The notes under the pieces are model-generated. The model did no database searches. It was not told the DNA's origin and saw only the letters and a program-made list of their open reading frames with translations. A DNA stretch of 64,000 nucleotides. It comes from Bacillota bacterium (GTDB lineage Bacteria > Bacillota > Bacilli > Paenibacillales > Paenibacillaceae). Shown here piece by piece: positions 51,039-59,483 of the stretch; position 1 is the stretch's first letter, and every line of letters starts with the position of its first letter. The stretch is taken from positions 1 through 64,000 of the forward strand of contig JAEWAQ010000001.1 of NCBI GenBank assembly GCA_023391635.1, written 5' to 3'. Both the position numbers and the translations under genes were made by a program.

Positions 51039-52457
51039 ATGACAACCGATCAACGCCGCCACCCTCGCCCCCGCGGCAAATCCCGGCGAGCGCCGGCGGG
51101 GGCGAGGGAACTTGCGCTCGAAGCGCTGAGCCGGGTTGAAGAGCAAGGTTCCTACAGCGGGTTGACGTTGAACGCGCTGCTGTCGGAGGCGAACCTGCCG
51201 CGATCCGACACCGCGCTCGCGACGGAGCTTGTCTACGGCACGATCCAACGTCTTCTCACGATCGATAACGTGCTCGCTTCGCGTGTCAAAGGCTGGCCAC
51301 GCAAAATCGAGCCATGGGTGCGCTGCTTGCTCAGGCTCAGCTACTACCAGTTGCGCTGGCTGGATCGCATCCCGGCTCATGCCGCCGTGGACGAAGCGGT
51401 GCGCATCGCCAAGCAACGCGGTCACGCCGGCATCGCCGGCCTGGTGAACGGCGTGCTGCGCGGGCTGCTCCGGGAAGGAGTTGCCCCTGCGCTTCCTGCG
51501 CATCTGTCGCCAATCGAGAGGATTTCTCTCGAGCACAGCTTTCCGCAATGGTTGGTTAAACGATGGGCGAATGTCTATGGAACGGAAACCGCAGAGCGGA
51601 TGTGCGCAGCGTGCAATGAACCTCCGCATGCGTCGATGAGAGTCAACCGACTTCGGACAACTCGCGCGGAGATGTTGTCCAAGCTGCTCGAAGCGGGTGT
51701 CTCCGCGCATGCGTCACTGCTTTCGGCAGACGGTATCGTCGCTGACAAGGCGGGCAATCTCGCGGAAACGTCCTGGTATCGCGACGGGCTGGTCAGCGTA
51801 CAGGACGAGAGCTCTATGCTCGTCGCGGCGGTCGCGAACCCGGAGCCCGGCTCATCGGTACTCGACTGCTGCGCGGCGCCGGGCGGCAAATCGATGCATA
51901 TGGCCGAAATCATGCGCAACCAAGGCAAGATCGTCGCCTGCGACATTCACGTACACAAGCGAGCGTTGATCGAGCGTCAACAAGAGCGCCTAGGTTTCGG
52001 CATCGTCGAAGCCGTCACGCTGGACGCGCTCGAATTGGACAGGATTTACCCGCCGGACTCGATGGACCTGGTGCTGCTTGACGCACCATGTTCCGGCCTT
52101 GGCGTTATCCGCCGCAAACCGGAAATCAAGTGGAACCGGAAGCCGGAAGATATCGCCAAGCTTGCAGCATTGCAATACCGTCTGCTGCAAACCGCCTGCA
52201 AGCTCGTGAAGCCGGGTGGCGCGATCGTATACAGCACCTGTACGATGGCTCCTGAAGAGAACGAAGATGTCGTTCGTCGCTTCCTGAAAGAGAACCCTGC
52301 GTTTCGACTGGACGCGCATTGGCCGGAGGAAGCGCTGCAGCCGTTGCGAGCGAGGCAAGCGTTGCCAGAGCCGTTCGAAGGCTTCGCGCAAATCCTTCCG
52401 CACCATTACGGCAGCGACGGCTTCTTCATCGCCCGGATGTGCAGGACCGCGCAATAG
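51039..52457 (+). CDS. rsmB: 16S rRNA (cytosine-967-C5)-methyltransferase
   Basis: RsmB methylates C967 of 16S rRNA using S-adenosylmethionine. The 472-residue protein has an N-terminal NusB-like RNA-binding domain (ARELALEALSRVEEQGSYSGLTLNALL) and a C-terminal methyltransferase with VLDCCAAPGGKSMHMAE, LLDAPCSGLGVIRRKPE (first catalytic Cys) and YSTCTMAPEENE (second catalytic Cys). AAGGGGAAA precedes the ATG. It is flanked by two different tandem arrays, one ending 22 bases before it and one starting about 18 bases after its stop. Confidence 0.96.
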   Translation: MTTDQRRHPRPRGKSRRAPAGARELALEALSRVEEQGSYSGLTLNALLSEANLPRSDTALATELVYGTIQRLLTIDNVLASRVKGWPRKIEPWVRCLLRLSYYQLRWLDRIPAHAAVDEAVRIAKQRGHAGIAGLVNGVLRGLLREGVAPALPAHLSPIERISLEHSFPQWLVKRWANVYGTETAERMCAACNEPPHASMRVNRLRTTRAEMLSKLLEAGVSAHASLLSADGIVADKAGNLAETSWYRDGLVSVQDESSMLVAAVANPEPGSSVLDCCAAPGGKSMHMAEIMRNQGKIVACDIHVHKRALIERQQERLGFGIVEAVTLDALELDRIYPPDSMDLVLLDAPCSGLGVIRRKPEIKWNRKPEDIAKLAALQYRLLQTACKLVKPGGAIVYSTCTMAPEENEDVVRRFLKENPAFRLDAHWPEEALQPLRARQALPEPFEGFAQILPHHYGSDGFFIARMCRTAQ

Positions 52458-52474
52458 TGAACGCCCGCATCCGA

Positions 52475-52660
52475 CTTAGCGAGCCAGTAGGTGCAGATGG
52501 TGCGGAGGGCAACAAAACGACGGAGTTGGCAGGCTAGCAGGTGCAGATGGTGCGGAGAGCAACAAAACGAAGGAGTTGGCAGGCCAGCAGGTGCAGATGG
52601 TGCGGAGGGCAACATAATTGTGGGGTTAGCGAGCCAGTAGGTGCAGATGGTGCAGTGGTC
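52475..52660. repeat. 50-bp tandem repeat, four copies
   Basis: The anchor GTGCAGATGG recurs at 52491, 52541, 52591 and 52641, exactly 50 bases apart. Units 1 and 4 share the left flank TTAGCGAGCCAGTAG, units 2 and 3 TTGGCAGGC. There is no sequence resemblance to the 51-bp array, and no strong hairpin is visible. The rest of this gap to rlmN holds only a TATGAT -10 candidate (52729-52734). Confidence 0.9.
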
Positions 52661-52761
52661 AATATCACATTGGCGTTTGGCGTCCGTGTGCCGGTGTCCG
52701 GTTCGTATCTTTATGCAATCGGCCCCTTTATGATAAAATAGAACGAATGGTGGTGAAGAAG

Positions 52762-53829
52762 TTGAAAAAAACGGTACCGAAAGATAAACCTTTCATCTAC
52801 GACCTCTCTCTGGAGGAGTTGCAAGATTGGGTGAAGGAACAGGGCGAGCCCGCTTTCCGCGCCGGCCAAATTTACGAATGGCTGTATGTGAAGCGCGCCC
52901 AATCGTTCGAAGAAATGACCAACCTGTCCAAGCCGCTCCGGGCCAAGCTGCAAGCGTGCTTCGACTTCGTGACGCTGACGGAGATCGCCAAATTTTCGTC
53001 CAAGGACGGCACCGTCAAATTTTTGTTCCAGCTGCATGACGGCCATGCGGTCGAAACCGTGCTCATGCGACACAACTACGGCAACAGCGTGTGCGTGACA
53101 ACACAGGTTGGCTGTCGGATTGGATGTACATTCTGTGCCTCAACGCTGGGGGGCTTGAAGCGCGACCTGACGCCGGGAGAGATCGTGGCGCAGGTAGTGA
53201 AGTGCCAGCAGTTGCTTGATCCGGAGGATCAGCGGGTGTCCAGCATCGTCATCATGGGCATCGGCGAACCTTTCGAAAATTACGATGCGACGATGAAGTT
53301 TCTGCGAACGATGATTCATCCGAAGGGGCTCAACATCGGCGCTCGCCATATTACGGTATCGACGAGCGGCATCGTCCCCAGCATCTATAAATTCGCGGAC
53401 GAAGACATGCAGATCAATCTCGCGATTTCCATCCATGCGCCCAACGACGCGCTGCGGTCAAGGCTGATGCCGGTCAACCGCCGTTATCCGTTCAACGAAG
53501 TGATGGATGCCATTCGATATTATATAGATAAGACGGGACGCAGAGTGACGTTCGAGTATGCGTTGATCGGCGGCGTCAACGACCGGCCGGAGCACGCCGA
53601 AGAGCTGGCGGGCGTACTGCAAGGCATGTTGTGCCACGTCAACCTGATCCCGGTCAACTACGTACCGGAGCGGGATTATGTACGTACGCCGCGCGACGAT
53701 ATATTCGAGTTCCAGCGCATATTGGTGCGGAAGAACGTCAATGCGACGATACGCCGGGAGCAGGGCCACGATATTGCCGCGGCGTGCGGGCAATTGCGGG
53801 CCAAACATATGGAAGCGACGACGGGGTGA
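52762..53829 (+). CDS. rlmN: 23S rRNA (adenine-2503-C2) methyltransferase
   Basis: RlmN is a radical SAM enzyme that methylates A2503 of 23S rRNA and A37 of some tRNAs. The iron-sulfur motif CRIGCTFC has Cys118, Cys122 and Cys125. SxGIVPSIYKFADE, LAISIHAPNDALRSRLMPVN and the C-terminal catalytic Cys in DIAAACGQLRA are present. I favour TTG 52762 after GGTGGTGAAG; ATG 52747 has no ribosome site and would leave only a few leader bases after the predicted -10. PrpC starts just after its stop. Confidence 0.94.
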   Translation: MKKTVPKDKPFIYDLSLEELQDWVKEQGEPAFRAGQIYEWLYVKRAQSFEEMTNLSKPLRAKLQACFDFVTLTEIAKFSSKDGTVKFLFQLHDGHAVETVLMRHNYGNSVCVTTQVGCRIGCTFCASTLGGLKRDLTPGEIVAQVVKCQQLLDPEDQRVSSIVIMGIGEPFENYDATMKFLRTMIHPKGLNIGARHITVSTSGIVPSIYKFADEDMQINLAISIHAPNDALRSRLMPVNRRYPFNEVMDAIRYYIDKTGRRVTFEYALIGGVNDRPEHAEELAGVLQGMLCHVNLIPVNYVPERDYVRTPRDDIFEFQRILVRKNVNATIRREQGHDIAAACGQLRAKHMEATTG

Positions 53830-53833
53830 TGCT

Positions 53834-54598
53834 GTGAGAGCGGCTTGGAGAACGCATGTCGGCAATGTGCGTCAAGTGAACGAAGATCGGGTATGGTGCG
53901 GGGAACTGCCGGGCGGCTGGACGGCTGCCGTCGTGGCGGACGGCATGGGCGGACATAAGGCGGGCGATGTGGCAAGCGAGCTTGCGGTCGGCTGTCTGGA
54001 GGACGCCTTGCAGTTCTGGAACCCGTCAGCGGAGGCGGAGGAAGGCATCCAGTCGCTGCATGAGATGATTCGCAAGGCGAACAAGGTCGTGTTCGAAACG
54101 GCATCGTTGAACGAGCAATATCACAACATGGGGACAACGGTCGTCGCGGCGATCGTTAGCCCGAACGGTGGATGGATCGGACACGTCGGAGACAGCCGCA
54201 TCTATCGACTCCGTCAAGGCGTTCTGGAACAGCTGACAGAGGATCATACCGTCATCAACGAGTTGTCCAAGGCCGGACAGCTAACGCCGGATGAAGCGGC
54301 TCGCCATCCGCTGCGCCACGCGATTACCCGATCGGTCGGCACGGACAAGGATGTGAAAGCCGATGTGGCGGTCATCGACTGGCAGCCGGGAGATCGCCTG
54401 CTGCTCTGCAGCGACGGCCTCAGCAACATGGTCGAAGATAAGCTGCTTGAGATGACGCTCAGCCAGCCGGGAGCGGTCCTGGAGGATACGGCCGACCGCC
54501 TGGTGGAGATGGCGCTTGACGCGGGCGGCGATGATAACGTAACGATCGTAATCGTCGAAGACGGCAACGCTGCCGCCTCGGAAGGAGAGTCGTCATGA
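53834..54598 (+). CDS. prpC: PP2C-type Ser/Thr protein phosphatase
   Basis: PrpC reverses phosphorylation by the kinase PrkC encoded next. The 254-residue PP2C domain has the metal-binding motifs VNEDRVW, VADGMGGHKAGD, GHVGDSRIYRL, LCSDGLSNMV and GGDDNVTIV. GTG 53834 follows GGGGTGA by about six bases; the open frame that begins at 53678 overlaps rlmN and is not used. The gene overlaps prkC as ATGA, so the pair is co-translated, the order of Bacillus. Confidence 0.96.
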   Translation: MRAAWRTHVGNVRQVNEDRVWCGELPGGWTAAVVADGMGGHKAGDVASELAVGCLEDALQFWNPSAEAEEGIQSLHEMIRKANKVVFETASLNEQYHNMGTTVVAAIVSPNGGWIGHVGDSRIYRLRQGVLEQLTEDHTVINELSKAGQLTPDEAARHPLRHAITRSVGTDKDVKADVAVIDWQPGDRLLLCSDGLSNMVEDKLLEMTLSQPGAVLEDTADRLVEMALDAGGDDNVTIVIVEDGNAAASEGESS

Positions 54599-56712
54599 TC
54601 GGACAAACGCTGGGCGGACGTTACGAACTGCTGGCTCGCATCGGCGGAGGCGGCATGGCGCTCGTCTACAAGGCGCGGGATAATCTGCTGAATCGATACG
54701 TGGCTGTCAAAGTGCTTCGTCAGCAATTCATGCATGATGAAGATTTCATCCGGCGGTTCAATCGCGAGGCGCAGGCCGCTGCATCGTTGTCGCATCCCAA
54801 CATCGTCAGTATTTACGATGTCGGCCAGGACGCGGACACGCACTATATCGTGATGGAATACGTAGACGGTGCGAACTTGAACGAAATTATCCGCGAGAGA
54901 GCGCCGCTGCAGTCGGAGGAGGCCGTTAAGATCGCCTCCCAAATTTGCGACGCGCTGGACCATGCCCATTATAACCAAATCATACATCGCGATATCAAGC
55001 CGCATAACATTCTGATCGGCAACAACGGGCGGGTGAAGGTGACGGATTTCGGCATTGCCCGCGCCGTCACGTCTTCAACGATTACCCAGACCGGGTCCGT
55101 CATCGGTTCGGTCCATTATTTCTCCCCCGAGCATGCCAAAGGCGTGGCGGCCGGAGAGAAGTCGGACATCTATTCGCTGGGCATCGTGCTGTACCAGATG
55201 CTGACCGGCCGATTGCCGTTTCTGGGCGAGAGTCCGATCAGCGTGGCGCTCAAGCATTTGCAGGAGTCGTTCGAGCAGCCGCGCAAAGTCAATCCGTATA
55301 TTCCGCAGAGCGTGGAAAATATCATCCTGCGCGCCATGCGCAAAAATCCGCAGGAACGCTATGCGTCCGCGCAGCAGATGCTTGCCGATCTCGAAACTTG
55401 CTTGCAGCCGGACCGGCTGAACGAGCCGCCGATCGTATTCGAAAGCGATGACGATTCGGAAGCGGACAAGACGCGCGTCATCCCGGCGATCCGGCCCGAC
55501 ATGCGGGACACGATCGAGGCGCCTGCGGTAATGCCCGCGCACGATCAGCCGGACGTTCGCTGGAATTCCCGCGGCCTGGAGGAAGATCCCCCGAGGCGCC
55601 GCTGGATCGTGCCTACCGTGCTGGGCATATTGGCCGTGGCGCTGGTCGCGGTGCTGGTGTGGGCGGTGATGTTGCTGAAGCAGGAACTGAAGCCGAAGGA
55701 CGTGCAAGTGCCCGATGTTATCAACATGAAATTGGCAGACGCCATGATCGAGATGGAGAACGCCGGCCTGAAGGTAGAAGAGCCGGTGTCCGAAGAATCG
55801 AGCAAGGATGTCGAAGCAGGCAGGGTCATCAAGCAATCGAAACAAGATATTGCCGTGCGGGTAGGTTCTTCGATCACATTGACCGTGAGCACGGGCCCCG
55901 ATCTGCCCGAGATGCCGAAAGTGATCGACACCAAGCTGAAGGACGCAATCGCAGCGCTCGGCAAGCTGGGCGTCAATCCCGACAACATTATCCCGGACGA
56001 ACAATTCGACGAGAGCGAAGTCGGTACGGTGCTTGGCCAAAAGCCGGAAGAAGGCGAGAAATTCAATCCGGATACCGATAAGATCACTTTAACCGTCAGC
56101 AAAGGACAGGAAACGTTCCCGATGCCGAATCTGGTCGGCAAGACGGAGGAACAAGCCAAGGCAGAACTGGAAAAGAAAAACTTGAAGCTCAAGGACGGCA
56201 AACCGATCTACGAATCGAGCTTTGAGACGCCTAAAGGCCAAGTATTTAAGCAATTCCCGGTAGAAGGGGATGAAACGGCGACTCCGGGCCTGGAAGTGAC
56301 GCTGTATGTGAGCAGCGGGCCGCCGGAAGGCGCGAAGGAAGTGACGTGGAAATTCACGGAATATCCCGCGGTAGAAGGTCAGGAGAGCACGATCGAGTTC
56401 TTGTGCACGGACGAAAAGGGCGAGAACCGGGCTTGTGGCACTTACAAGATCAAGCAAGCAACGACATTCCCCGTCACGTTGACTCTGCTGCCTGGCAAAG
56501 ACGGCATGGTGACGGTCAAGCGCGACGGTCAAGTGCATGTCACGACGCCGGTGCCTTACGACGACGTTCCCGCCAACGTGAACGGTGAACCGCCAGCCGG
56601 ACAAAGTTCGGAAGGGCCTCCGGCCTCCGATTCCGGTGATGGCGGCGGCCAAGGTCAAGCGAACAGCGGCGAGGGCCAGGAGCAAGGCCAAAGCCAAAGT
56701 GAGTCGCCATGA
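54595..56712 (+). CDS. prkC: PASTA-domain Ser/Thr protein kinase
   Basis: PrkC is a membrane kinase that senses peptidoglycan fragments in Bacillus and triggers germination and cell-wall responses. The kinase domain (about 1-265) has the Gly-loop GGGGMALVYKA, Lys39, HRDIKPHN (Asp133) and DFG (Asp151). One membrane segment lies near 337-362. Three PASTA repeats follow, from about 370 to 580, then a distinct beta-rich segment and an unusual Gly/Gln/Ser-rich tail (DGGGQGQANSGEGQEQGQSQ). Phosphorylation of RsgA by PrkC is known in Bacillus, and rsgA is the next gene. Confidence 0.96.
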   Translation: MIGQTLGGRYELLARIGGGGMALVYKARDNLLNRYVAVKVLRQQFMHDEDFIRRFNREAQAAASLSHPNIVSIYDVGQDADTHYIVMEYVDGANLNEIIRERAPLQSEEAVKIASQICDALDHAHYNQIIHRDIKPHNILIGNNGRVKVTDFGIARAVTSSTITQTGSVIGSVHYFSPEHAKGVAAGEKSDIYSLGIVLYQMLTGRLPFLGESPISVALKHLQESFEQPRKVNPYIPQSVENIILRAMRKNPQERYASAQQMLADLETCLQPDRLNEPPIVFESDDDSEADKTRVIPAIRPDMRDTIEAPAVMPAHDQPDVRWNSRGLEEDPPRRRWIVPTVLGILAVALVAVLVWAVMLLKQELKPKDVQVPDVINMKLADAMIEMENAGLKVEEPVSEESSKDVEAGRVIKQSKQDIAVRVGSSITLTVSTGPDLPEMPKVIDTKLKDAIAALGKLGVNPDNIIPDEQFDESEVGTVLGQKPEEGEKFNPDTDKITLTVSKGQETFPMPNLVGKTEEQAKAELEKKNLKLKDGKPIYESSFETPKGQVFKQFPVEGDETATPGLEVTLYVSSGPPEGAKEVTWKFTEYPAVEGQESTIEFLCTDEKGENRACGTYKIKQATTFPVTLTLLPGKDGMVTVKRDGQVHVTTPVPYDDVPANVNGEPPAGQSSEGPPASDSGDGGGQGQANSGEGQEQGQSQSESP

Positions 56713-56754
56713 GTCGCAGCAGCGTGATGCGCGGATCGAAGGAGACGCTCGCCG

Positions 56755-57660
56755 ATGCCTGAAGGGACGATCATGAAGGCGCTCAGCGGTTATTATTACG
56801 TACTGGACTCGCAGGACGGCCAGACCGTGCAATGCAGGGCAAGAGGAGTTTTCAAAATCAGGGGACAGTCGCCACTCGTGGGCGACCGCGTCCGTTATAA
56901 ACCTACGGAGAACGGCGAAGGATCCGTCGAGGAAATGATGCCGCGCAGTACTGCGCTCATCCGTCCGCCGGTCGCCAACGCGGATTTGGCGGTGCTCGTC
57001 TTCTCCGTGACCCATCCCTCACTGAATCTCGCATTGCTGGATAAATTTCTCGTCCATATCGAGCACGCCGGTCTCGATGCTTTGCTTGTCTGGACGAAGA
57101 CCGACCGCATACCGACAGGCCCGGAAGGAGAAAACGCGCGCCGCGAGATCGACAGCGCCCGCCAGCTATATTCTTCTATCGGTTACGAGGTGTTGCTGAC
57201 GAGCGCACACAAGCAGCAAGGAATCGATAGCTTGCGGGACCGCCTTGCCGGGCACACCTCCGTCTTCGCCGGTCAATCCGGCGTAGGCAAGTCCTCGCTG
57301 CTGAACGCGCTTGTGCCTGGGCTTGACCTGCAGACGAGCGGCATCAGCGAGAAGCTGGGACGCGGCAAACATACGACCCGCCACGTGGAATTGATGGCGC
57401 TGGATAATGGCGCGCTTGTGGCGGATACGCCGGGCTTCAGCCAGCTTGATTTCGCCGAGCTTGGCATCGAGGAGATCGGCGGTTGCTTCCGCGAATTTCG
57501 CGCCTTGTCCGCGGCATGCAAATTTCGCGGTTGCACGCACATCCATGAACCGGACTGCGCTGTTCGAGAGGCGGTCGAGCAAGGGACGATCGCCGGAAGC
57601 CGTTACGATCACTACGCCGGCTTCATGGCGGAATGCAAAGAGAAACCGCGGAGGTATTGA
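56755..57660 (+). CDS. rsgA: ribosome biogenesis GTPase RsgA
   Basis: RsgA (YloQ) is a circularly permuted GTPase that checks maturing 30S subunits. An N-terminal OB fold (SGYYYVLDSQDGQTVQCRARG) is followed by the GTPase motifs in permuted order: TKTDRI (G4), GQSGVGKSSLLNAL (G1), GKHTTRH and DTPGFSQ (G3). A C-terminal zinc site uses CKFRGCTHIHEPDC. It has 301 residues. ATG 56755 has AAGGAG about ten bases upstream. Rpe follows directly after its stop. Confidence 0.96.
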   Translation: MPEGTIMKALSGYYYVLDSQDGQTVQCRARGVFKIRGQSPLVGDRVRYKPTENGEGSVEEMMPRSTALIRPPVANADLAVLVFSVTHPSLNLALLDKFLVHIEHAGLDALLVWTKTDRIPTGPEGENARREIDSARQLYSSIGYEVLLTSAHKQQGIDSLRDRLAGHTSVFAGQSGVGKSSLLNALVPGLDLQTSGISEKLGRGKHTTRHVELMALDNGALVADTPGFSQLDFAELGIEEIGGCFREFRALSAACKFRGCTHIHEPDCAVREAVEQGTIAGSRYDHYAGFMAECKEKPRRY

Positions 57661-57661
57661 G

Positions 57662-58309
57662 ATGTTGACGATAGCCCCATCCATACTCGCTGCTGATTTT
57701 GCCCGTCTGGGTGACGAGATCCGCAGCATCGAGGCGGCAGGCGCGGACTGGATCCATATCGATATGATGGACAACCGCTTCGTGCCCAACCTCACGTTCG
57801 GTCCGCCGGTCGTGCAGACGATCCGGCCCGTATCGAATCTGTTCTACGATGTGCACTTGATGACGGAGCATCCGGAAACGCTATTTCCAGCGTTGATCGA
57901 CGCGGGGGCGGACGGCATTACCGTTCATGCGGAAGCATGCGTGCACCTGCATCGGACGGTGCATCAAATCCGGGAGCTCGGGAAGCAGGCGGGCGTCGCG
58001 TTAAATCCGCATACGCCGCTTGCGGTGCTTGAACATGTGCTGGCAGACGTCGACCTGGTGTTGATCATGACGGTAAACCCAGGTTTCGGCGGTCAATCGT
58101 TCATCCACGGCATGGTGCCCAAGATCCGCGCTCTGCGCGATCGGTTGCACGAGATCGGAAAGCCGGACGTCCGCATTCAGGTTGACGGAGGCATTACGGA
58201 TCGAACCGCCCCGCTTGTTCGGGAGGCGGGAGCTGACGTGCTTGTGGCGGGCAGTTACTTGTTCGGACATGCAGACCGCCGGGTGGCGGTCGACTCCTTG
58301 CGATCTTAA
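57662..58309 (+). CDS. rpe: ribulose-phosphate 3-epimerase
   Basis: Rpe interconverts ribulose 5-phosphate and xylulose 5-phosphate in the pentose phosphate pathway. The 215-residue TIM barrel shows SILAADFARLGDEI, WIHIDMMDNRFVPNLTFGP, the metal-site DVHLMTEHPE, MTVNPGFGGQSFI and QVDGGI. ATG 57662 follows GGAGG by seven bases; the frame upstream to 57407 lies in rsgA. In B. subtilis thiN follows; here a terminator and spoVM follow, so thiN is absent from this place. Confidence 0.96.
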   Translation: MLTIAPSILAADFARLGDEIRSIEAAGADWIHIDMMDNRFVPNLTFGPPVVQTIRPVSNLFYDVHLMTEHPETLFPALIDAGADGITVHAEACVHLHRTVHQIRELGKQAGVALNPHTPLAVLEHVLADVDLVLIMTVNPGFGGQSFIHGMVPKIRALRDRLHEIGKPDVRIQVDGGITDRTAPLVREAGADVLVAGSYLFGHADRRVAVDSLRS

Positions 58310-58317
58310 CGAAGCAG

Positions 58318-58359
58318 GCCGCTTTGCCCGTCTAATGAAGAGCAGGGCGGCATTTTTTT
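58318..58359 (+). terminator. terminator after rpe
   Basis: GCC and GCCC segments pair with GGGC and GGC downstream around a bulged loop, followed by seven T. It closes the long rsgA-rpe transcript. Confidence 0.7.
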
Positions 58360-58403
58360 CGAAATGGGCTCCCCGAAATTGTGTTAGGACAAATTCCGTG
58401 CTG

Positions 58404-58411
58404 CATACATT
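58404..58411 (+). promoter_or_regulatory. sigma-E-like -10 element for spoVM
   Basis: CATACATT matches the sigma-E -10 consensus CATACAnT and lies about 38 bases before the spoVM ATG. The -35 match is poor. spoVM is a sigma-E gene in Bacillus. Confidence 0.5.
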
Positions 58412-58448
58412 GAAGTAACAGCCGGAAAAGCCGGAGGAGGGATGGGAG

Positions 58449-58529
58449 ATGAAGTTTTACACCATCAAGCTGCCGCGATTTATCGGTGGCTTCGTCAAGG
58501 CGATTCTGAATACGTTCCACAAAAACTGA
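58449..58529 (+). CDS. spoVM: stage V sporulation protein M
   Basis: SpoVM is a 26-residue amphipathic peptide that recognises the convex forespore membrane and anchors the SpoIVA coat basement. The product starts MKFYTIKLPRFIGGF and ends AILNTFHKN; it is co-linear with Bacillus SpoVM, with Pro9 and the Gly-Gly pair conserved. GGAGGAGGG lies upstream of the ATG. It shows that the organism is an endospore former. Its place between rpe and rpmB matches the Bacillus order apart from the missing thiN. Confidence 0.93.
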   Translation: MKFYTIKLPRFIGGFVKAILNTFHKN

Positions 58530-58578
58530 TGCCCCGATTCCGGCAGCGGTACCGCGCTATGTCATTCGAATCGCGTAC

Positions 58579-58636
58579 AAAAAAGGGCTCGCCGTGCAGC
58601 GTCCGTTCTTCGCCGGATCTGCCCGTGAGCCCTTTC
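58579..58636 (-). terminator. terminator of rpmB
   Basis: On the minus strand AAAGGGCTC pairs with GAGCCC, followed by six T. The loop between the arms is long (about 36 bases). Confidence 0.65.
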
Positions 58637-58659
58637 GACTGTCCATTCGTGCTATAGCC

Positions 58660-58848
58660 TTATACGCGCGTCACTTTGCCGGACTTCAGGGCGCGGGTGC
58701 TCACATATACGCGTTTCGGCTTGCCATTCACCAAAATGCGAACTTTCTGCACGTTAACCCCCCAAGCGCGGCGGTTATGGTTGTTGGCGTGAGAAACATG
58801 ATTGCCGGAACCCGGTTTCTTTCCCGTAATGTAACATTTGCGAGCCAT
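58660..58848 (-). CDS. rpmB: 50S ribosomal protein L28
   Basis: L28 belongs to the large subunit. The 62-residue product begins ARKCYITGKKPGSGNHVSHANNHNRRAW and ends with RVYVSTRALKSGKVTRV, both typical. Only one Cys is present (Cys5), so it is the form without a complete zinc ribbon. GGAGGTGG precedes the ATG. It is divergent from yloU, the usual Bacillus order. Confidence 0.95.
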   Translation of the reverse strand: MARKCYITGKKPGSGNHVSHANNHNRRAWGVNVQKVRILVNGKPKRVYVSTRALKSGKVTRV

Positions 58849-58995
58849 TCAATCCACCTCCCTACCGATCACCTTGCAAACACCACATTATCATATCACA
58901 GTTGGCAATAACGGCGCAACGAATAATTGATGTCGTTCCGATGCCGGGCGATGGCCGCAAATTGACGATTTGTGACGCTATGCGGAGGAAACAGC

Positions 58996-59024
58996 TTCAA
59001 ACTCCCGATCATTTATAGTACAAT
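58996..59024 (+). promoter_or_regulatory. predicted yloU-fakA-fakB-recG promoter
   Basis: TTCAAA (58996-59001) and TACAAT (59019-59024) are 17 bases apart, about 40 bases before yloU. Confidence 0.6.
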
Positions 59025-59065
59025 GATGGAAAGTCCATAATACTGACATAGAGGAGTGAATTTCC

Positions 59066-59425
59066 ATGCCGATCCAATTGGCGACAGAGAACGGGAAAAT
59101 CGAAGTGGCCGATCAGGTGATCGCCGTAATCGCGGGTTCGGCGGCGATGGATTGTTATGGACTGATTGGCATGGCTTCACGCAAAGGCCTGAAGGACGGT
59201 ATCGCCGAACTGCTCGGCCGGGAGAACCTCACTCGCGGGGTGGAAGTCCGGCGCGACAGCGATAAGATCCATCTGGACCTGTACGTCATCGTCAGTTACG
59301 GTACGAAAATTTCCGAAGTAGCCCACAACATTCAATCGAAAGTCAAATACGTATTGGAAGAGGTCGTCGGGCTGAAAGTCGATTTCGTCAACATCAACGT
59401 TCAAGGCGTGCGAGTGATCAAGTAA
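59066..59425 (+). CDS. yloU: Asp23/Gls24 family protein YloU
   Basis: This 119-residue Asp23 family protein has the layout NGKIEVADQVIAVIAGSAAMDCYGLIGMASRKG, HLDLYVIVSYGTKISEVAHNIQSKVKYVLEEVVGLKV and VNINVQGVRVI. GAGGAG lies nine bases before the ATG. The gene always precedes the fatty acid kinase gene (yloV/fakA) in Bacilli. The window holds a second family member at 28591-28971, so the two may be specialised. Its molecular role is not established. Confidence 0.94.
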   Translation: MPIQLATENGKIEVADQVIAVIAGSAAMDCYGLIGMASRKGLKDGIAELLGRENLTRGVEVRRDSDKIHLDLYVIVSYGTKISEVAHNIQSKVKYVLEEVVGLKVDFVNINVQGVRVIK

Positions 59426-59483
59426 TGTTCCGTCAGGTACTGCTCACAATGCCGAAGGCATCGTAGGAAGGAGACTGTCAGTT

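Noticed and set aside
52541..52741. Small open frame through the 50-bp repeats before rlmN
   Set aside because: The unit length (50) is not a multiple of three, so the frame drifts between copies; composition is not protein-like.
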